From the NCBI RefSeq assembly GCF_014050225.1, contig NZ_JACFXV010000044.1, positions 1 to 64,000 on the forward strand: a stretch of DNA of 64,000 bases, read 5' to 3'. Origin of the DNA: Stappia albiluteola. Lineage in GTDB: Bacteria; Pseudomonadota; Alphaproteobacteria; Rhizobiales; Stappiaceae. Positions 46,084 through 55,031 of this stretch are shown piece after piece; positions within the stretch are counted from its first letter, which is position 1, and each line of letters starts with the position of its first letter. The position numbers and the translations under genes are program-made. The notes under the pieces were generated by a model. That model did not search any database, had not been told where the DNA came from, and was given only the letters and a program-made list of their open reading frames with translations.

Positions 46084-47271
46084 CTACAGTCGCGAGAGCA
46101 GGACCTCTGTCGGCCAGCCATCGGCGGGAAGGCCGAGCCGCAGTTGCTCGGCGCGAACGGCAGCCCGCGTGCCGCTGCCGAGAATTCCGTCGATTTTGCC
46201 GACATCGTGGCCGCGCTCGCTGAGCTTCTTTTGAAGTGCCTTCATCGATGCATCGGAGAGACCGGGTTCGGGCTGGCCTGGATTATAGGCAGGCGCGCCT
46301 GCCAGTCGTGTCGCGAAATAGGCGGCGGACGTGGTGTAAATGAAAGACTGGTTCCACTCCAGATAAACGCCGAAGTTGGGATAGGAGAGGAAGGCCGGCC
46401 CCTTCCGGCCCTGGGGAAGCAGGACGGAAGCTTGCAGATTGCCCTCCGGCAATCCGCCTGAACGCGCCCGCACGCCGAGCCTCGCCCACTCGGCCACCGT
46501 CTTTTTGGAGGCAAGGCCCGTTTCTTCCCAGGGAAGATCTGCAGGCAGGACGATTTCCTGCAGCCAGGGCTCGCCGGGCCGCCAGCCGAGACTGGAGATG
46601 AAATGGGCGGCGGTGAGAATGACGTCCGGCGCGCTTGTTTTCAGCCTGACGTGTCCGTCGCCGTCGCCGTCGATCCCGAAGTCGATAATGTCGCGCGGCA
46701 GCATCTGGACCTGGCCGATCTCGCCAGCCCAGGCGCCGGTTGTCTGGCGCGGGTCCAGGTCTCCATGCTCGGCAAGCTCGATTGCGGCCAGAAGCTGCGG
46801 GCGGAAGAGGTCAGGCCTCCGGCAATCATAGGCAAGGGTCGCAAGGGCGTTGACCGTGTTGAAGTCGCCCTGCACGGCGCCGTAGTCGGTCTCCAGGCCC
46901 CAGAAAGCGGTGATCACGGCGGCCGGGACGCCGTATTCACGTTCGGCGCGGGCGAAGCTCGACGCGTATTTCTGCATGTTGGCAGCGCCATGCTTGAGAC
47001 GGTAGCCGTTGACGGAGCGCCTGGAGAATTCAAGGAAGGTCTGCTTGAAGACGCCCTGCCCCCGATCGAGGCGCAGGACCTTCGGATCGACCGCCGCACC
47101 CGAGAGGGTTTCGCGGATAGCGGCTTGGCTCCGTCCTTGTTCGCGGGCCTCTTTCGCGACGCCGTTCAGGAATGCGTTAAAGTCTCCTCCGCAGTCCCGG
47201 GCGTTCGCCGGATGGACGGAAAGCAGGAGGGGCAGGCTGCACGCGCTTATGATCCATTTGCCGAATTTCAT
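46084..47271 (-). CDS. Lytic murein transglycosylase (MltB-like) with peptidoglycan-binding domain
   Basis: A 395-residue exported enzyme that cleaves peptidoglycan glycan strands without water. The signal peptide ends near residue 25 (ANA-RD). The SLT_2/MltB domain (about 30-320) has the catalytic glutamate in FWGLETDYGA and the GEIGQVQMLPRDI motif. A PG_binding_1 domain (about 335-395) has LQKKLSERGHDVGKIDGILGSGTRAAVR. The ATG at 47271 is used since it begins the signal peptide; the ribosome site is gagagg. Convergent with ptsH, 10 bases apart. Confidence 0.92.
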   Translation of the reverse strand: MKFGKWIISACSLPLLLSVHPANARDCGGDFNAFLNGVAKEAREQGRSQAAIRETLSGAAVDPKVLRLDRGQGVFKQTFLEFSRRSVNGYRLKHGAANMQKYASSFARAEREYGVPAAVITAFWGLETDYGAVQGDFNTVNALATLAYDCRRPDLFRPQLLAAIELAEHGDLDPRQTTGAWAGEIGQVQMLPRDIIDFGIDGDGDGHVRLKTSAPDVILTAAHFISSLGWRPGEPWLQEIVLPADLPWEETGLASKKTVAEWARLGVRARSGGLPEGNLQASVLLPQGRKGPAFLSYPNFGVYLEWNQSFIYTTSAAYFATRLAGAPAYNPGQPEPGLSDASMKALQKKLSERGHDVGKIDGILGSGTRAAVRAEQLRLGLPADGWPTEVLLSRL

Positions 47272-47673
47272 GGTTCGCCTCTCGCATTGCCTCTCAATAT
47301 CGATGCGTGGAAAATCCTGCATTCCGGTTACCGACGGATGAATTAAAGCAGGGCCATAGGGACTAGCCTGAAATTGTGACGCAATATGATGGCAGCGAGA
47401 AGAATATGGTTTTCGATGTTCCTCGTCTGAAAATCAGTGTCAGACAATAAAGGCCGACCTATCGCGAAAGAAGATCAGGTACGAGAAATATCGCCGTGCG
47501 GATTTTATGCTTCTCCGATTTTTCAAAAAATTATTTGTGATCTTTCCCGCGTGATCCTCCCATTCAGCGAAACGTAGATAGTCACATCAGACGGCGCAAA
47601 GCATCTCACGTTCAAGGCGATGAGGCGTTGATCGAAAAGAAAGCCGCTGTCCTGATCAAAACGGGAGAAGATA
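47272..47673. other. Intergenic region between divergent genes, no gene seen
   Basis: About 400 bases, AT-richer than its surroundings, between the divergent transglycosylase and fasciclin genes. It should contain both promoters. An A/T-rich stretch near 47515-47540 stands out, but I see no convincing operator, terminator or RNA gene. Confidence 0.5.
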
Positions 47674-48156
47674 ATGAGGAAATTTGCTCTGGTCGCAGCT
47701 ACGGCAACTATGCTCGCGACGTCCGCGTATGCGGCGAATATCGTCGAAACGGCGCAGGGTGCAGGAACGTTCAATACGCTGCTTGCTGCGGCCCAGGCGG
47801 CAGGCCTTGCCGATGCTTTGTCGAGCCAGGATAATCTGACCGTGTTCGCGCCGACGGATGAAGCCTTCGCCGCGCTGCCGGCCGGCACGGTGGACAATCT
47901 GCTGAAGCCCGAGAACAAGGCGCAGCTGGTCGCCATTCTCAGCTATCATGTCGTGCCGCAAAAGATCATGTCCGGACAAATCGCCAGCGGATCGACGGAC
48001 GTCGCAACTCTCAAGGCCGATGGAGATACGACCATCACCGTCGAGAAGGGCAGCGGCGGCGTTACGGTCGACGGAGCCAGGGTGATCAGTGCGGATATCG
48101 AGGCGAGCAATGGCGTCATTCATGTCATCGACAAGGTGATCCTGCCGTCCAACTGA
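47674..48156 (+). CDS. Secreted fasciclin-domain protein
   Basis: A 160-residue exported protein. The signal peptide ends near residue 20 (AYA-AN). One FAS1 domain fills the rest, with the family motifs LTVFAPTDEAFAALP (H1) and NGVIHVIDKVILPS (H2). Such proteins mediate adhesion or surface interactions; the rhizobial Nex18 protein is a relative known from symbiosis work. A gggagaag ribosome site precedes the ATG, and a 12-bp-stem terminator follows. Confidence 0.92.
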   Translation: MRKFALVAATATMLATSAYAANIVETAQGAGTFNTLLAAAQAAGLADALSSQDNLTVFAPTDEAFAALPAGTVDNLLKPENKAQLVAILSYHVVPQKIMSGQIASGSTDVATLKADGDTTITVEKGSGGVTVDGARVISADIEASNGVIHVIDKVILPSN

Positions 48157-48176
48157 ACCGGACAGTCATGACTGCC

Positions 48177-48216
48177 GAAGAGGGCGCCGAATGGCGCCCT
48201 CTTCTGTTTCGTTTTG
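48177..48216 (+). terminator. Terminator of the fasciclin gene
   Basis: A 12-bp perfect GAAGAGGGCGCC stem with a GAAT loop, then a T-rich run (TGTTTCGTTTT), 21 bases after the stop. Confidence 0.92.
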
Positions 48217-48286
48217 AAATTCCTGCGGCATTCCCAGGGCGGCGCGGGCAAGCAGAAACCGGGCGCGCGCCGAGACCTATCCTGCA

Positions 48287-48308
48287 GATATAAAGAAATC
48301 TTTATATC
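48287..48308. promoter_or_regulatory. Perfect palindrome upstream of ahcY, candidate ArsR-type (SahR-like) operator
   Basis: GATATAAAG, AAAT, CTTTATATC: a perfect 9-bp inverted repeat of 22 bp in an otherwise GC-rich leader, 176 bases before ahcY. ArsR-family regulators of the methionine cycle (SahR) recognise AT-rich palindromes of this type upstream of ahcY and metH in alphaproteobacteria, as I recall. No regulator gene is adjacent. The remaining leader (48217-48484) has no recognised riboswitch. Confidence 0.6.
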
Positions 48309-48484
48309 GTTATTGTTTCACTTCGCGCCCCGCGATATAAGGCCACCCGGATGGCGGCTCTGGCCCCCTGTCCCACTTCAATTCGCAGGCGCCGCGCCCG
48401 ACAGGGTCGAAGGCGGCAACCTTCAGTGCCAGGCGGCGGTTTTCTGCTGCATTTCTCGGCCGGACATCGATCGGAAGGACCAAA

Positions 48485-49882
48485 ATGACGATCGCCAAGG
48501 ACTACTACGTCAAGGATATTTCACTTGCCGATTTCGGCCGTAAGGAAATCGCGATCGCCGAAACCGAGATGCCGGGCCTGATGGCCTGCCGCGAGGAATT
48601 CGGCACTTCCAAGCCGCTGAAGGGAGCGCGGATCGCCGGCTCGCTTCACATGACGATCCAGACGGCAGTGCTCATAGAGACTTTGGTGGCGCTGGGCGCG
48701 GACGTTCGCTGGGCTTCCTGCAACATTTTCTCCACGCAGGACCATGCGGCCGCCGCGATTGCCGCTGCCGGTGTTCCGGTCTTCGCCGAAAAGGGCGAGA
48801 CGCTCGAGGAATATTGGGATTACTGCGACCGGATTTTCCACTTCGAGGAAGGTACGGCCAACATGATCCTCGACGATGGCGGCGACGCAACGCTCTACAT
48901 CCTGCTTGGCGCGCGCGCGGAAGCCGGCGAAGACGTACTGTCTTCTCCGCAATCCGACGAAGAAAAGGTGCTTTTCGCCCAGATCCGCAAGCGCATGGAA
49001 CAGAGCCCGGGCTGGTTTGCCAAGCAGCGTGATGCGATCCGTGGCGTTTCCGAAGAGACGACGACCGGCGTCAATCGTCTTTACCAGTTGAAGAAGAAGG
49101 GTCAGTTGCCCTTCCCGGCCTTCAACGTCAACGACAGCGTCACGAAGTCGAAATTCGACAACAAGTACGGGTGCAAGGAAAGCCTTGTCGACGGCATCCG
49201 CCGTGGCACCGACGTCATGATGGCTGGCAAGGTAGCCGTGGTGTGCGGCTATGGCGACGTGGGCAAGGGCTCGGCGCTTTCCCTGCAGGGTGCCGGCGCG
49301 CGCGTGCAGGTGACCGAAGTCGATCCGATCTGCGCGCTGCAGGCGGCGATGGACGGTTTCGAGGTCGTCACACTGGAAAAGGCGGCTCCGAACGCGGATA
49401 TCGTCATCACCGCGACAGGTAACCGCGACGTGGTGACGCTCGACCATATGCGCGCCATGAAGGATATGGCGATCGTCGGCAATATCGGCCATTTCGATAA
49501 CGAGATCCAGGTTGACGCCCTGCGCAACTACAAGTGGACCAACATCAAGCCTCAGGTCGACATGATCGAGTTCGCCGACGGCAAGCGGATCCTGCTTCTG
49601 TCGGAGGGTCGACTGCTCAATCTCGGCAATGCGACCGGCCATCCGAGCTTCGTCATGTCGGCAAGTTTCACCAATCAGGTGCTGGCGCAGATCGAGCTCT
49701 GGACCAAGGGCGGGCAATACGACAAGGATGTCTACGTCCTGCCCAAGCACCTCGACGAAAAGGTTGCCCGCCTTCACCTCGCCAAACTCGGTGTGGAATT
49801 AACGAAGCTGAGCGACGATCAAGCGTCCTATATCGGTGTCGATTCCGCCGGCCCGTACAAGCCGGACCACTACAGGTACTGA
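48485..49882 (+). CDS. ahcY: Adenosylhomocysteinase
   Basis: A 465-residue NAD-dependent enzyme splitting S-adenosylhomocysteine into adenosine and homocysteine, which removes the inhibitor of methyltransferases (including cell-cycle DNA methylation). The NAD motif is [10 protein letters not shown], and the [25 protein letters not shown] and C-terminal KPDHYRY ending are diagnostic. The ribosome site cggaagga is strong. A palindromic operator lies upstream and a terminator follows. Confidence 0.97.
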   Translation: MTIAKDYYVKDISLADFGRKEIAIAETEMPGLMACREEFGTSKPLKGARIAGSLHMTIQTAVLIETLVALGADVRWASCNIFSTQDHAAAAIAAAGVPVFAEKGETLEEYWDYCDRIFHFEEGTANMILDDGGDATLYILLGARAEAGEDVLSSPQSDEEKVLFAQIRKRMEQSPGWFAKQRDAIRGVSEETTTGVNRLYQLKKKGQLPFPAFNVNDSVTKSKFDNKYGCKESLVDGIRRGTDVMMAGKVAVVCGYGDVGKGSALSLQGAGARVQVTEVDPICALQAAMDGFEVVTLEKAAPNADIVITATGNRDVVTLDHMRAMKDMAIVGNIGHFDNEIQVDALRNYKWTNIKPQVDMIEFADGKRILLLSEGRLLNLGNATGHPSFVMSASFTNQVLAQIELWTKGGQYDKDVYVLPKHLDEKVARLHLAKLGVELTKLSDDQASYIGVDSAGPYKPDHYRY

Positions 49883-49950
49883 TGTGTAGGTCGATCGGCT
49901 ACATCATATAGTATTTTGATACTATATCGGGCGATATTTGCCCGATTAGG

Positions 49951-49988
49951 CGGGAGCTGTGGACGACACGGCTCCCGTTTACTTTTTG
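49951..49988 (+). terminator. Terminator of ahcY
   Basis: A 7-bp CGGGAGC/GCTCCCG stem, extended by inner GTG/CAC pairing, followed by TTTACTTTTT, about 70 bases after the ahcY stop. Confidence 0.88.
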
Positions 49989-49994
49989 TCAAGA

Positions 49995-50038
49995 GACTCT
50001 TTTTCGCGATTCTCAAACGCGGTATGGTTTTGCGAATC
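49995..50038. promoter_or_regulatory. Cluster of three GANTC (CcrM methylation) sites upstream of divL
   Basis: GACTC at 49995-49999, GATTC at 50008-50012 and GAATC at 50034-50038 lie within 44 bp, 75-118 bases before the divL start. GANTC is methylated by CcrM in alphaproteobacteria, and promoters of cell-cycle genes often carry such sites for GcrA. Regulation of divL by methylation is inference. Confidence 0.5.
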
Positions 50039-50112
50039 GGTCGTTTCATGAGGCAGAAATGATCGGTGAACCTTCGCTCTGAAGGTTGGATTGCGGCGAT
50101 AGGGGATTGGGA

Positions 50113-52623
50113 ATGCCGTCTGGCGGCTTGCAACATGCGCGCATTGGCGCGTCATGGCGGAGAAGGAGTCGAAAGGCTCTGGAGCTTGCCGGAGTGAGCA
50201 TGCTGGCATTGGCAGCCGGGTCGCTGCCGGCCGTTGCGATGGACACGATCGCCGACGCGGCATCTTCAGTTGATCCCTTCAGAGTTGTCTGGTTCTCGGC
50301 AATGGTTGGCGCCGTTGCCTTCGCGGTGACGACCGCTTCCGTCCTGGTTGCGAATCGCAAGAAGTCCGCCGGGACGCTCAAGGATGTCATGGGGCAGAAT
50401 GCGAGCCTCAAGGCGCGCCTTGACCGCCTGGAAGGCCTCCTCGACAGCGAAGACCACCGGATCGTCATCTGGGGCGGTGGAGACGAGACGCCGATGGTGG
50501 CAGGCGCCATGGGCGAAGGAAGTGGCGTGCCGCGCTCTGCTTCACAGCTGCTGTCCTTTGGCACCTGGCTCGACGGCCGTTCGGCGGGCGAAATCGAGGG
50601 GTCCCTTGCCGATCTTCGAGAGCGAGGCGAAGGCTTTACCCTTGTCCTCGCGACGCGATCGGGAGGCATGATCGAGGCGAGCGGCCGGACCTCGGCGGGC
50701 GCGGCGGTGCTGCGGCTGCGTGATTTGACCGGCGAGCGTCGCGCGCAGGCTGCGCTGAGCGCAAGGCACCAGGAACTGTCGCGCGAACTCGAAGCCATGA
50801 AACGCCTTTTCGAAGCGTTGGGCGCGCCGGCATGGCAGCGTGACGCGGACGGCAAGCTCGTCTGGGTCAACGGCGCCTATGCTGCGGCGGTCGATGCCGG
50901 CAATCCGGCGCAAGTCGTTGCTTCTGGCTCGGAGTTCCTGGACGACAGCGGTCGCAAGGGCGTCGCACGCCAGCGTGACATGGCGGGTATGGCCAGCGCA
51001 CGCCTGCCCGTCGTGACCGCAGGCGAAAGGCGCATTTTCGATGTTACGGAAGCATCCTCCGACGGCGGCAGTGTCGGAATTGCCATCGACGTGAGCGAAC
51101 TGGAGCGGATTCAGCGAGAGTTGAAGCGTACGGCTGAATTCCACGCGCGTACGCTCGACCAATTGGCGACGGCGGTTGCCATTTTCGGACCCGACCGGCG
51201 GCTTCAGTTCTACAACGCGGCTTTCCGGGCCCTCTGGGATCTCGATCCCGCGTTCCTGGAAAGCCAGCCTGAAGACGGCGCGTTGCTCGACCAGTTGCGC
51301 GCGGCGCGCAAGCTGCCCGAGCAGGCGGATTATCGAAGCTGGCGCGCGAAAAACTTGGAAAGTTACCGCTCCCTCGATGCAAGCGAACATTGGTGGCATC
51401 TACCCGACGGCCGCACGCTGCGGGTCATTGCCAATCCGCATCCGCAGGGCGGCGTCACTTACATTTATGAGAATGTGACCGAGCGCCTCGACCTGGAGAG
51501 CCGCTACAACGCGCTGATCCGGGTGCAGGGCGAAACGCTGGACCACCTGTCTGAAGCTGTGGCCGTGTTCGGATCGGATGGCCGGTTGCGGCTGTGGAAT
51601 CCGACCTTCAGTTCGATCTGGAACCTTTCCGAGGAAAATCTCGGCGACAGCCCGCATATCAACGCCATCGTCGACTGGATCGAAGGCGACGAAGGCGTGG
51701 TCGATATCTGGCGCGAGCTTGCCTTTGCCGTGACCGGCCTTGCCGACAATCGCGAACCCGTCCACGGCAGGATGGAATGCGCGGATGGTGAGGTGATCGA
51801 CTATGCCACTGTGCCGCTGCCTGACGGCGGCACGCTCGTCACTTTCGTGAATGTCACCGACTCGGTGAACGTGGAACGGGCGCTTCTTGAGAAGAACGAT
51901 GCGCTGGAGCAGGCGGATCAGCTGAAGAACGCCTTCATCCAGCATATTTCCTATGAGTTGCGCTCGCCGCTCACCAATATCATCGGCTTCGCGCAGTTGC
52001 TTGGCGATACGAAATTTGGCGAGCTGACGCCAAAGCAGTCAGAATACACAAACTACATCCTGTCATCTTCCTCGGCACTTCTCGCGATTATCAACGATAT
52101 TCTAGATCTCGCGACGATCGACGCCGGAATCATGGAACTCGATCTGTCGGACGTTGACGTCGCCAAGACCGTTGCGGCGGCGGTGGAAGGGCTCAAGGAC
52201 AGACTGACGGAAGCACACATCACGCTTCGCTCGCATGTGCCGGAGAATATCGGCACGCTGCAGGCGGATGAGCGGCGCCTGCGGCAGGTGCTCTACAATC
52301 TGCTCTCCAATGCCGTCCGCTACTCGGATGAAGGCGGGCTGGTCGATATCACCTGCGAGCGTCTGACAGATGCCGTGGAATTCCGTGTCCGCGATCATGG
52401 TTGCGGCATTCCGGCGGATCTGCTGGATCAGGTCTTTTCCAGGTTTGTCAGTCGCGACGCGGGCAATCGCCGCCGCGGTGCCGGCCTGGGACTGTCGATC
52501 ATCAAGAGCTTCGTGGAACTGCACGGCGGGACGGTGGACATCGCTTCCACCGAAGGCGAGGGGACGGAGGTCATCTGTCGGTTCCTGCTGTCGCCCCAGG
52601 CGCTCCGGCACGCCGCCGAATAA
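50113..52623 (+). CDS. divL: Cell-cycle PAS-domain kinase-like protein DivL
   Basis: An 836-residue membrane protein. Two hydrophobic segments (about 22-42 and 57-80) are followed by a coiled region and several PAS modules (about 225-310, 345-450 and 470-580). The kinase core has Tyr614 in place of the phosphoacceptor His (HISYELRSPLTNI); the ATPase boxes NLLSNAVRYS, DHGCGIP and GAGLGLSI are intact. A Tyr at this position is the hallmark of Caulobacter DivL, which controls CckA and so CtrA activity. The ATG at 50113 has an agggga ribosome site. It precedes tsaE, as expected. Confidence 0.9.
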   Translation: MPSGGLQHARIGASWRRRSRKALELAGVSMLALAAGSLPAVAMDTIADAASSVDPFRVVWFSAMVGAVAFAVTTASVLVANRKKSAGTLKDVMGQNASLKARLDRLEGLLDSEDHRIVIWGGGDETPMVAGAMGEGSGVPRSASQLLSFGTWLDGRSAGEIEGSLADLRERGEGFTLVLATRSGGMIEASGRTSAGAAVLRLRDLTGERRAQAALSARHQELSRELEAMKRLFEALGAPAWQRDADGKLVWVNGAYAAAVDAGNPAQVVASGSEFLDDSGRKGVARQRDMAGMASARLPVVTAGERRIFDVTEASSDGGSVGIAIDVSELERIQRELKRTAEFHARTLDQLATAVAIFGPDRRLQFYNAAFRALWDLDPAFLESQPEDGALLDQLRAARKLPEQADYRSWRAKNLESYRSLDASEHWWHLPDGRTLRVIANPHPQGGVTYIYENVTERLDLESRYNALIRVQGETLDHLSEAVAVFGSDGRLRLWNPTFSSIWNLSEENLGDSPHINAIVDWIEGDEGVVDIWRELAFAVTGLADNREPVHGRMECADGEVIDYATVPLPDGGTLVTFVNVTDSVNVERALLEKNDALEQADQLKNAFIQHISYELRSPLTNIIGFAQLLGDTKFGELTPKQSEYTNYILSSSSALLAIINDILDLATIDAGIMELDLSDVDVAKTVAAAVEGLKDRLTEAHITLRSHVPENIGTLQADERRLRQVLYNLLSNAVRYSDEGGLVDITCERLTDAVEFRVRDHGCGIPADLLDQVFSRFVSRDAGNRRRGAGLGLSIIKSFVELHGGTVDIASTEGEGTEVICRFLLSPQALRHAAE

Positions 52624-52691
52624 GGGTGCGGAAAAGCCGTTTCCTGCGAAAACCCGTGCAAATGCCTTCGCGTCCTTCGGGGAATTGGGCT

Positions 52692-54248
52692 ATGTCGGGT
52701 CAGGGAAATTCCGCCGGAGCACATCTTCTCGTGACCGACACTTCGCTACACTTCGACTGTGCAGACGAGGCTGCAACCGGGCGTCTGGCGCAGGACCTTG
52801 CAGCCGTCCTGAAGCCGGGCGATTGCCTGCTTCTCGTCGGTGATCTGGGCGCGGGGAAGTCGACCTTCGCGCGCGCCCTGATCCGCTCGGTTGCCGGCGA
52901 CGATGATCTGGAAGTGCCGAGCCCGACCTTCACTCTGGTCCAGACCTACGATCTCGCACGGCTGCCCATTGCACACTTCGATCTCTATCGTCTGGAAGAG
53001 GCGGAGGAAATCGAGGAACTGGCGCTGGATGAAGCCCTGGAGGGCGGTGCGGCGCTGATCGAGTGGCCGGAGCGGGCAAGCGGGCATCTGCCGGCCCGTG
53101 CCACGGTGATCCGCATCGAGCCGCTCGACCATCCGACAGGACGGCGGATTTCACTGCACATGCCCGACGACGACTTCGCCGGCCGCGTCGCGCGCAGCCG
53201 TGAAATTCGCGAATTTCTGGACCAAGCCGGTTGGCCTGCGGCCCGGCGCGTGCCCCTGCAGGGCGACGCCTCGTCACGGGCCTACGAGACGGTCCATCGC
53301 AACGGCGAAACGGCCGTCCTGATGAACGCACCGGCAAGGCCGGACGGCCCTCCGGTGCGCGACGGACTACCCTATAGTCGCCTCGTGCATCTGGCGGAGG
53401 ACGTGCGCCCCTTTGTTGCCGTTGGCAAAGGGCTTCGGCGTGCGGGCTTCGCGGCGCCAGAGATTTACGCCGCCGATCTCGATGCGGGCTTGTTGCTGTT
53501 GGAGGATCTGGGCCGTGAAGGTGTGGTCCGCGAAGGCGCGCCGATTGCCGAACGCTATGCGGCGGCCGTCGATCTCCTTGCGGATTTTCATGCCATTGCG
53601 ATGCCGGAGGAAACGCCGCTGCCTGATGGCACGCTCTACCGCCTGCCTCGCTACGACCAACGGGCGCTGCTTTTCGAGGCTGAGCTTTTCTTCGACTGGT
53701 ACCTTCCCTATGCCGGTGCCGCGCCGGACGAAGGATTGCGTGCGGAATTCATCGCGCTTTGGCGGAACGCCCTGGCCATGATGTCGGATAGCGACACGAC
53801 CTGGGTGCTGCGCGACTACCATTCCCCGAACCTGATCTGGCGGGAAGAAAGAACCGGAAACGGCCGCCTGGGCCTCATCGACTTTCAGGACGCCGTGATC
53901 GGCCCGGCGGCCTACGATCTCGGCTCCCTTCTTTTCGACGCGAGGGTGACGGTTCCCGCACCGCTGGAGCGGGAGCTATTCGCGCGCTATGTCGCCGGGC
54001 GACGTCTGCACGATGCGGATTTCGACGCGGATCGTTTCGCGCGCGACTACGCCATTCTGTCCGCCCAGCGATTGTCGAAGATTTTCGGGATTTTCGTACG
54101 CCTGGCGCGGCGGGACGGAAAGCCCGGCTATCTCGCCCATCTCCCTCGTCTTGAGGCCTATATGGCCAAGGCGCTGTCCCATCCGCTGTTGGAAGAATTG
54201 CGGGCTTGGTATCGGGCGCGCGGTCTGAACATCCCCTCGATCGGATGA
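52692..54248 (+). CDS. tsaE: Bifunctional TsaE ATPase / aminoglycoside-phosphotransferase-fold sugar kinase (AmgK-like)
   Basis: A 518-residue fusion. Residues about 10-155 are TsaE, the ATPase needed for threonylcarbamoyl-adenosine modification of tRNAs reading ANN codons (P-loop GDLGAGKS, and the PSPTF-x-LVQTYD motif). Residues about 175-515 are an APH-type kinase (RDYHSPNLIW catalytic loop and LIDFQDAVIGPAAYDL). The kinase half resembles AmgK, which phosphorylates N-acetylmuramate at the anomeric position. The next gene is MurU-like, supporting this. This fusion is widespread in alphaproteobacteria. Start could also be 52662. Confidence 0.9.
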   Translation: MSGQGNSAGAHLLVTDTSLHFDCADEAATGRLAQDLAAVLKPGDCLLLVGDLGAGKSTFARALIRSVAGDDDLEVPSPTFTLVQTYDLARLPIAHFDLYRLEEAEEIEELALDEALEGGAALIEWPERASGHLPARATVIRIEPLDHPTGRRISLHMPDDDFAGRVARSREIREFLDQAGWPAARRVPLQGDASSRAYETVHRNGETAVLMNAPARPDGPPVRDGLPYSRLVHLAEDVRPFVAVGKGLRRAGFAAPEIYAADLDAGLLLLEDLGREGVVREGAPIAERYAAAVDLLADFHAIAMPEETPLPDGTLYRLPRYDQRALLFEAELFFDWYLPYAGAAPDEGLRAEFIALWRNALAMMSDSDTTWVLRDYHSPNLIWREERTGNGRLGLIDFQDAVIGPAAYDLGSLLFDARVTVPAPLERELFARYVAGRRLHDADFDADRFARDYAILSAQRLSKIFGIFVRLARRDGKPGYLAHLPRLEAYMAKALSHPLLEELRAWYRARGLNIPSIG

Positions 54249-54988
54249 AGCACATGACAAATGCGACTTCCTGGCGCCCGAAGCGGGCGATGATGCTGGC
54301 AGCCGGCCTCGGCAAACGGATGCGGCCGGTGACGGCGACCACACCCAAGCCCTTGATCGAGATTGGCGGCAAGGCGTTGATCGACCACGGGCTGGACAAG
54401 CTACAGGCCGCCGGCATCGGGCAGTGCGTGGTGAATGTCCATTATCTCGCCGACCTGGTCGAAGTGCATATGGCGAAGCGCGAGATGCCGCGCATCGTCA
54501 TTTCCGATGAGCGGAACAGCCTGCTCGAAACCGGCGGAGGCATCCGGAAAGCGCTGCCACTGCTCGGCGAAGAGGCTTTTCTGCTGCTGAATTCCGACAG
54601 TACCTGGATCGAGGGCGTGACGCCCAACCTGGAGCATCTGATCCATCAGTGGGATGAGGAAAGAATGGACATCCTCCTGCTGCTTTCGGAAATCGTGGCA
54701 AGCGTCGGCTATGACGGACGCGGCGACTTCGACATGGCAAAGGACGGCAAGCTGTCCCGCCGGATCGAACGCTCAGTGACGCCGTTTGCCTATGCGGGCG
54801 CCGCAATCCTGCATCCGCGCATCTTCGCCGATACGCCGGAGGGGGCTTTTTCGCTGAACCTGCTTTTCGACCGGGCGATCGAGGCCGGCAGGCTTCATGG
54901 CGTTCAGATGGAAGGTGTCTGGCTCCATGTCGGCACGCCGGAAGCGATTACGGAGGCCGAGCGCGCGATCCTGGAAAGCGCCGACTGA
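54245..54988 (+). CDS. MurU-like nucleotidyltransferase
   Basis: A 247-residue sugar-1-phosphate nucleotidyltransferase. The N-terminal AMMLAAGLGKRMRPVT signature, PKPLIEI, LLETGGGIRKALP and LLNSDS motifs are diagnostic. With the AmgK-like kinase in front (ATGA overlap at 54245-54248), it probably makes UDP-N-acetylmuramate from recycled N-acetylmuramate-1-phosphate, a route that bypasses MurA/MurB and is linked to fosfomycin tolerance in other bacteria. The substrate is inferred from context and family, not proven. Confidence 0.85.
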   Translation: MKHMTNATSWRPKRAMMLAAGLGKRMRPVTATTPKPLIEIGGKALIDHGLDKLQAAGIGQCVVNVHYLADLVEVHMAKREMPRIVISDERNSLLETGGGIRKALPLLGEEAFLLLNSDSTWIEGVTPNLEHLIHQWDEERMDILLLLSEIVASVGYDGRGDFDMAKDGKLSRRIERSVTPFAYAGAAILHPRIFADTPEGAFSLNLLFDRAIEAGRLHGVQMEGVWLHVGTPEAITEAERAILESAD

Positions 54989-55031
54989 TCTTTTTGCGCG
55001 GGCATTGGAGGCTGGCGGCTTTCCGGTCAGA

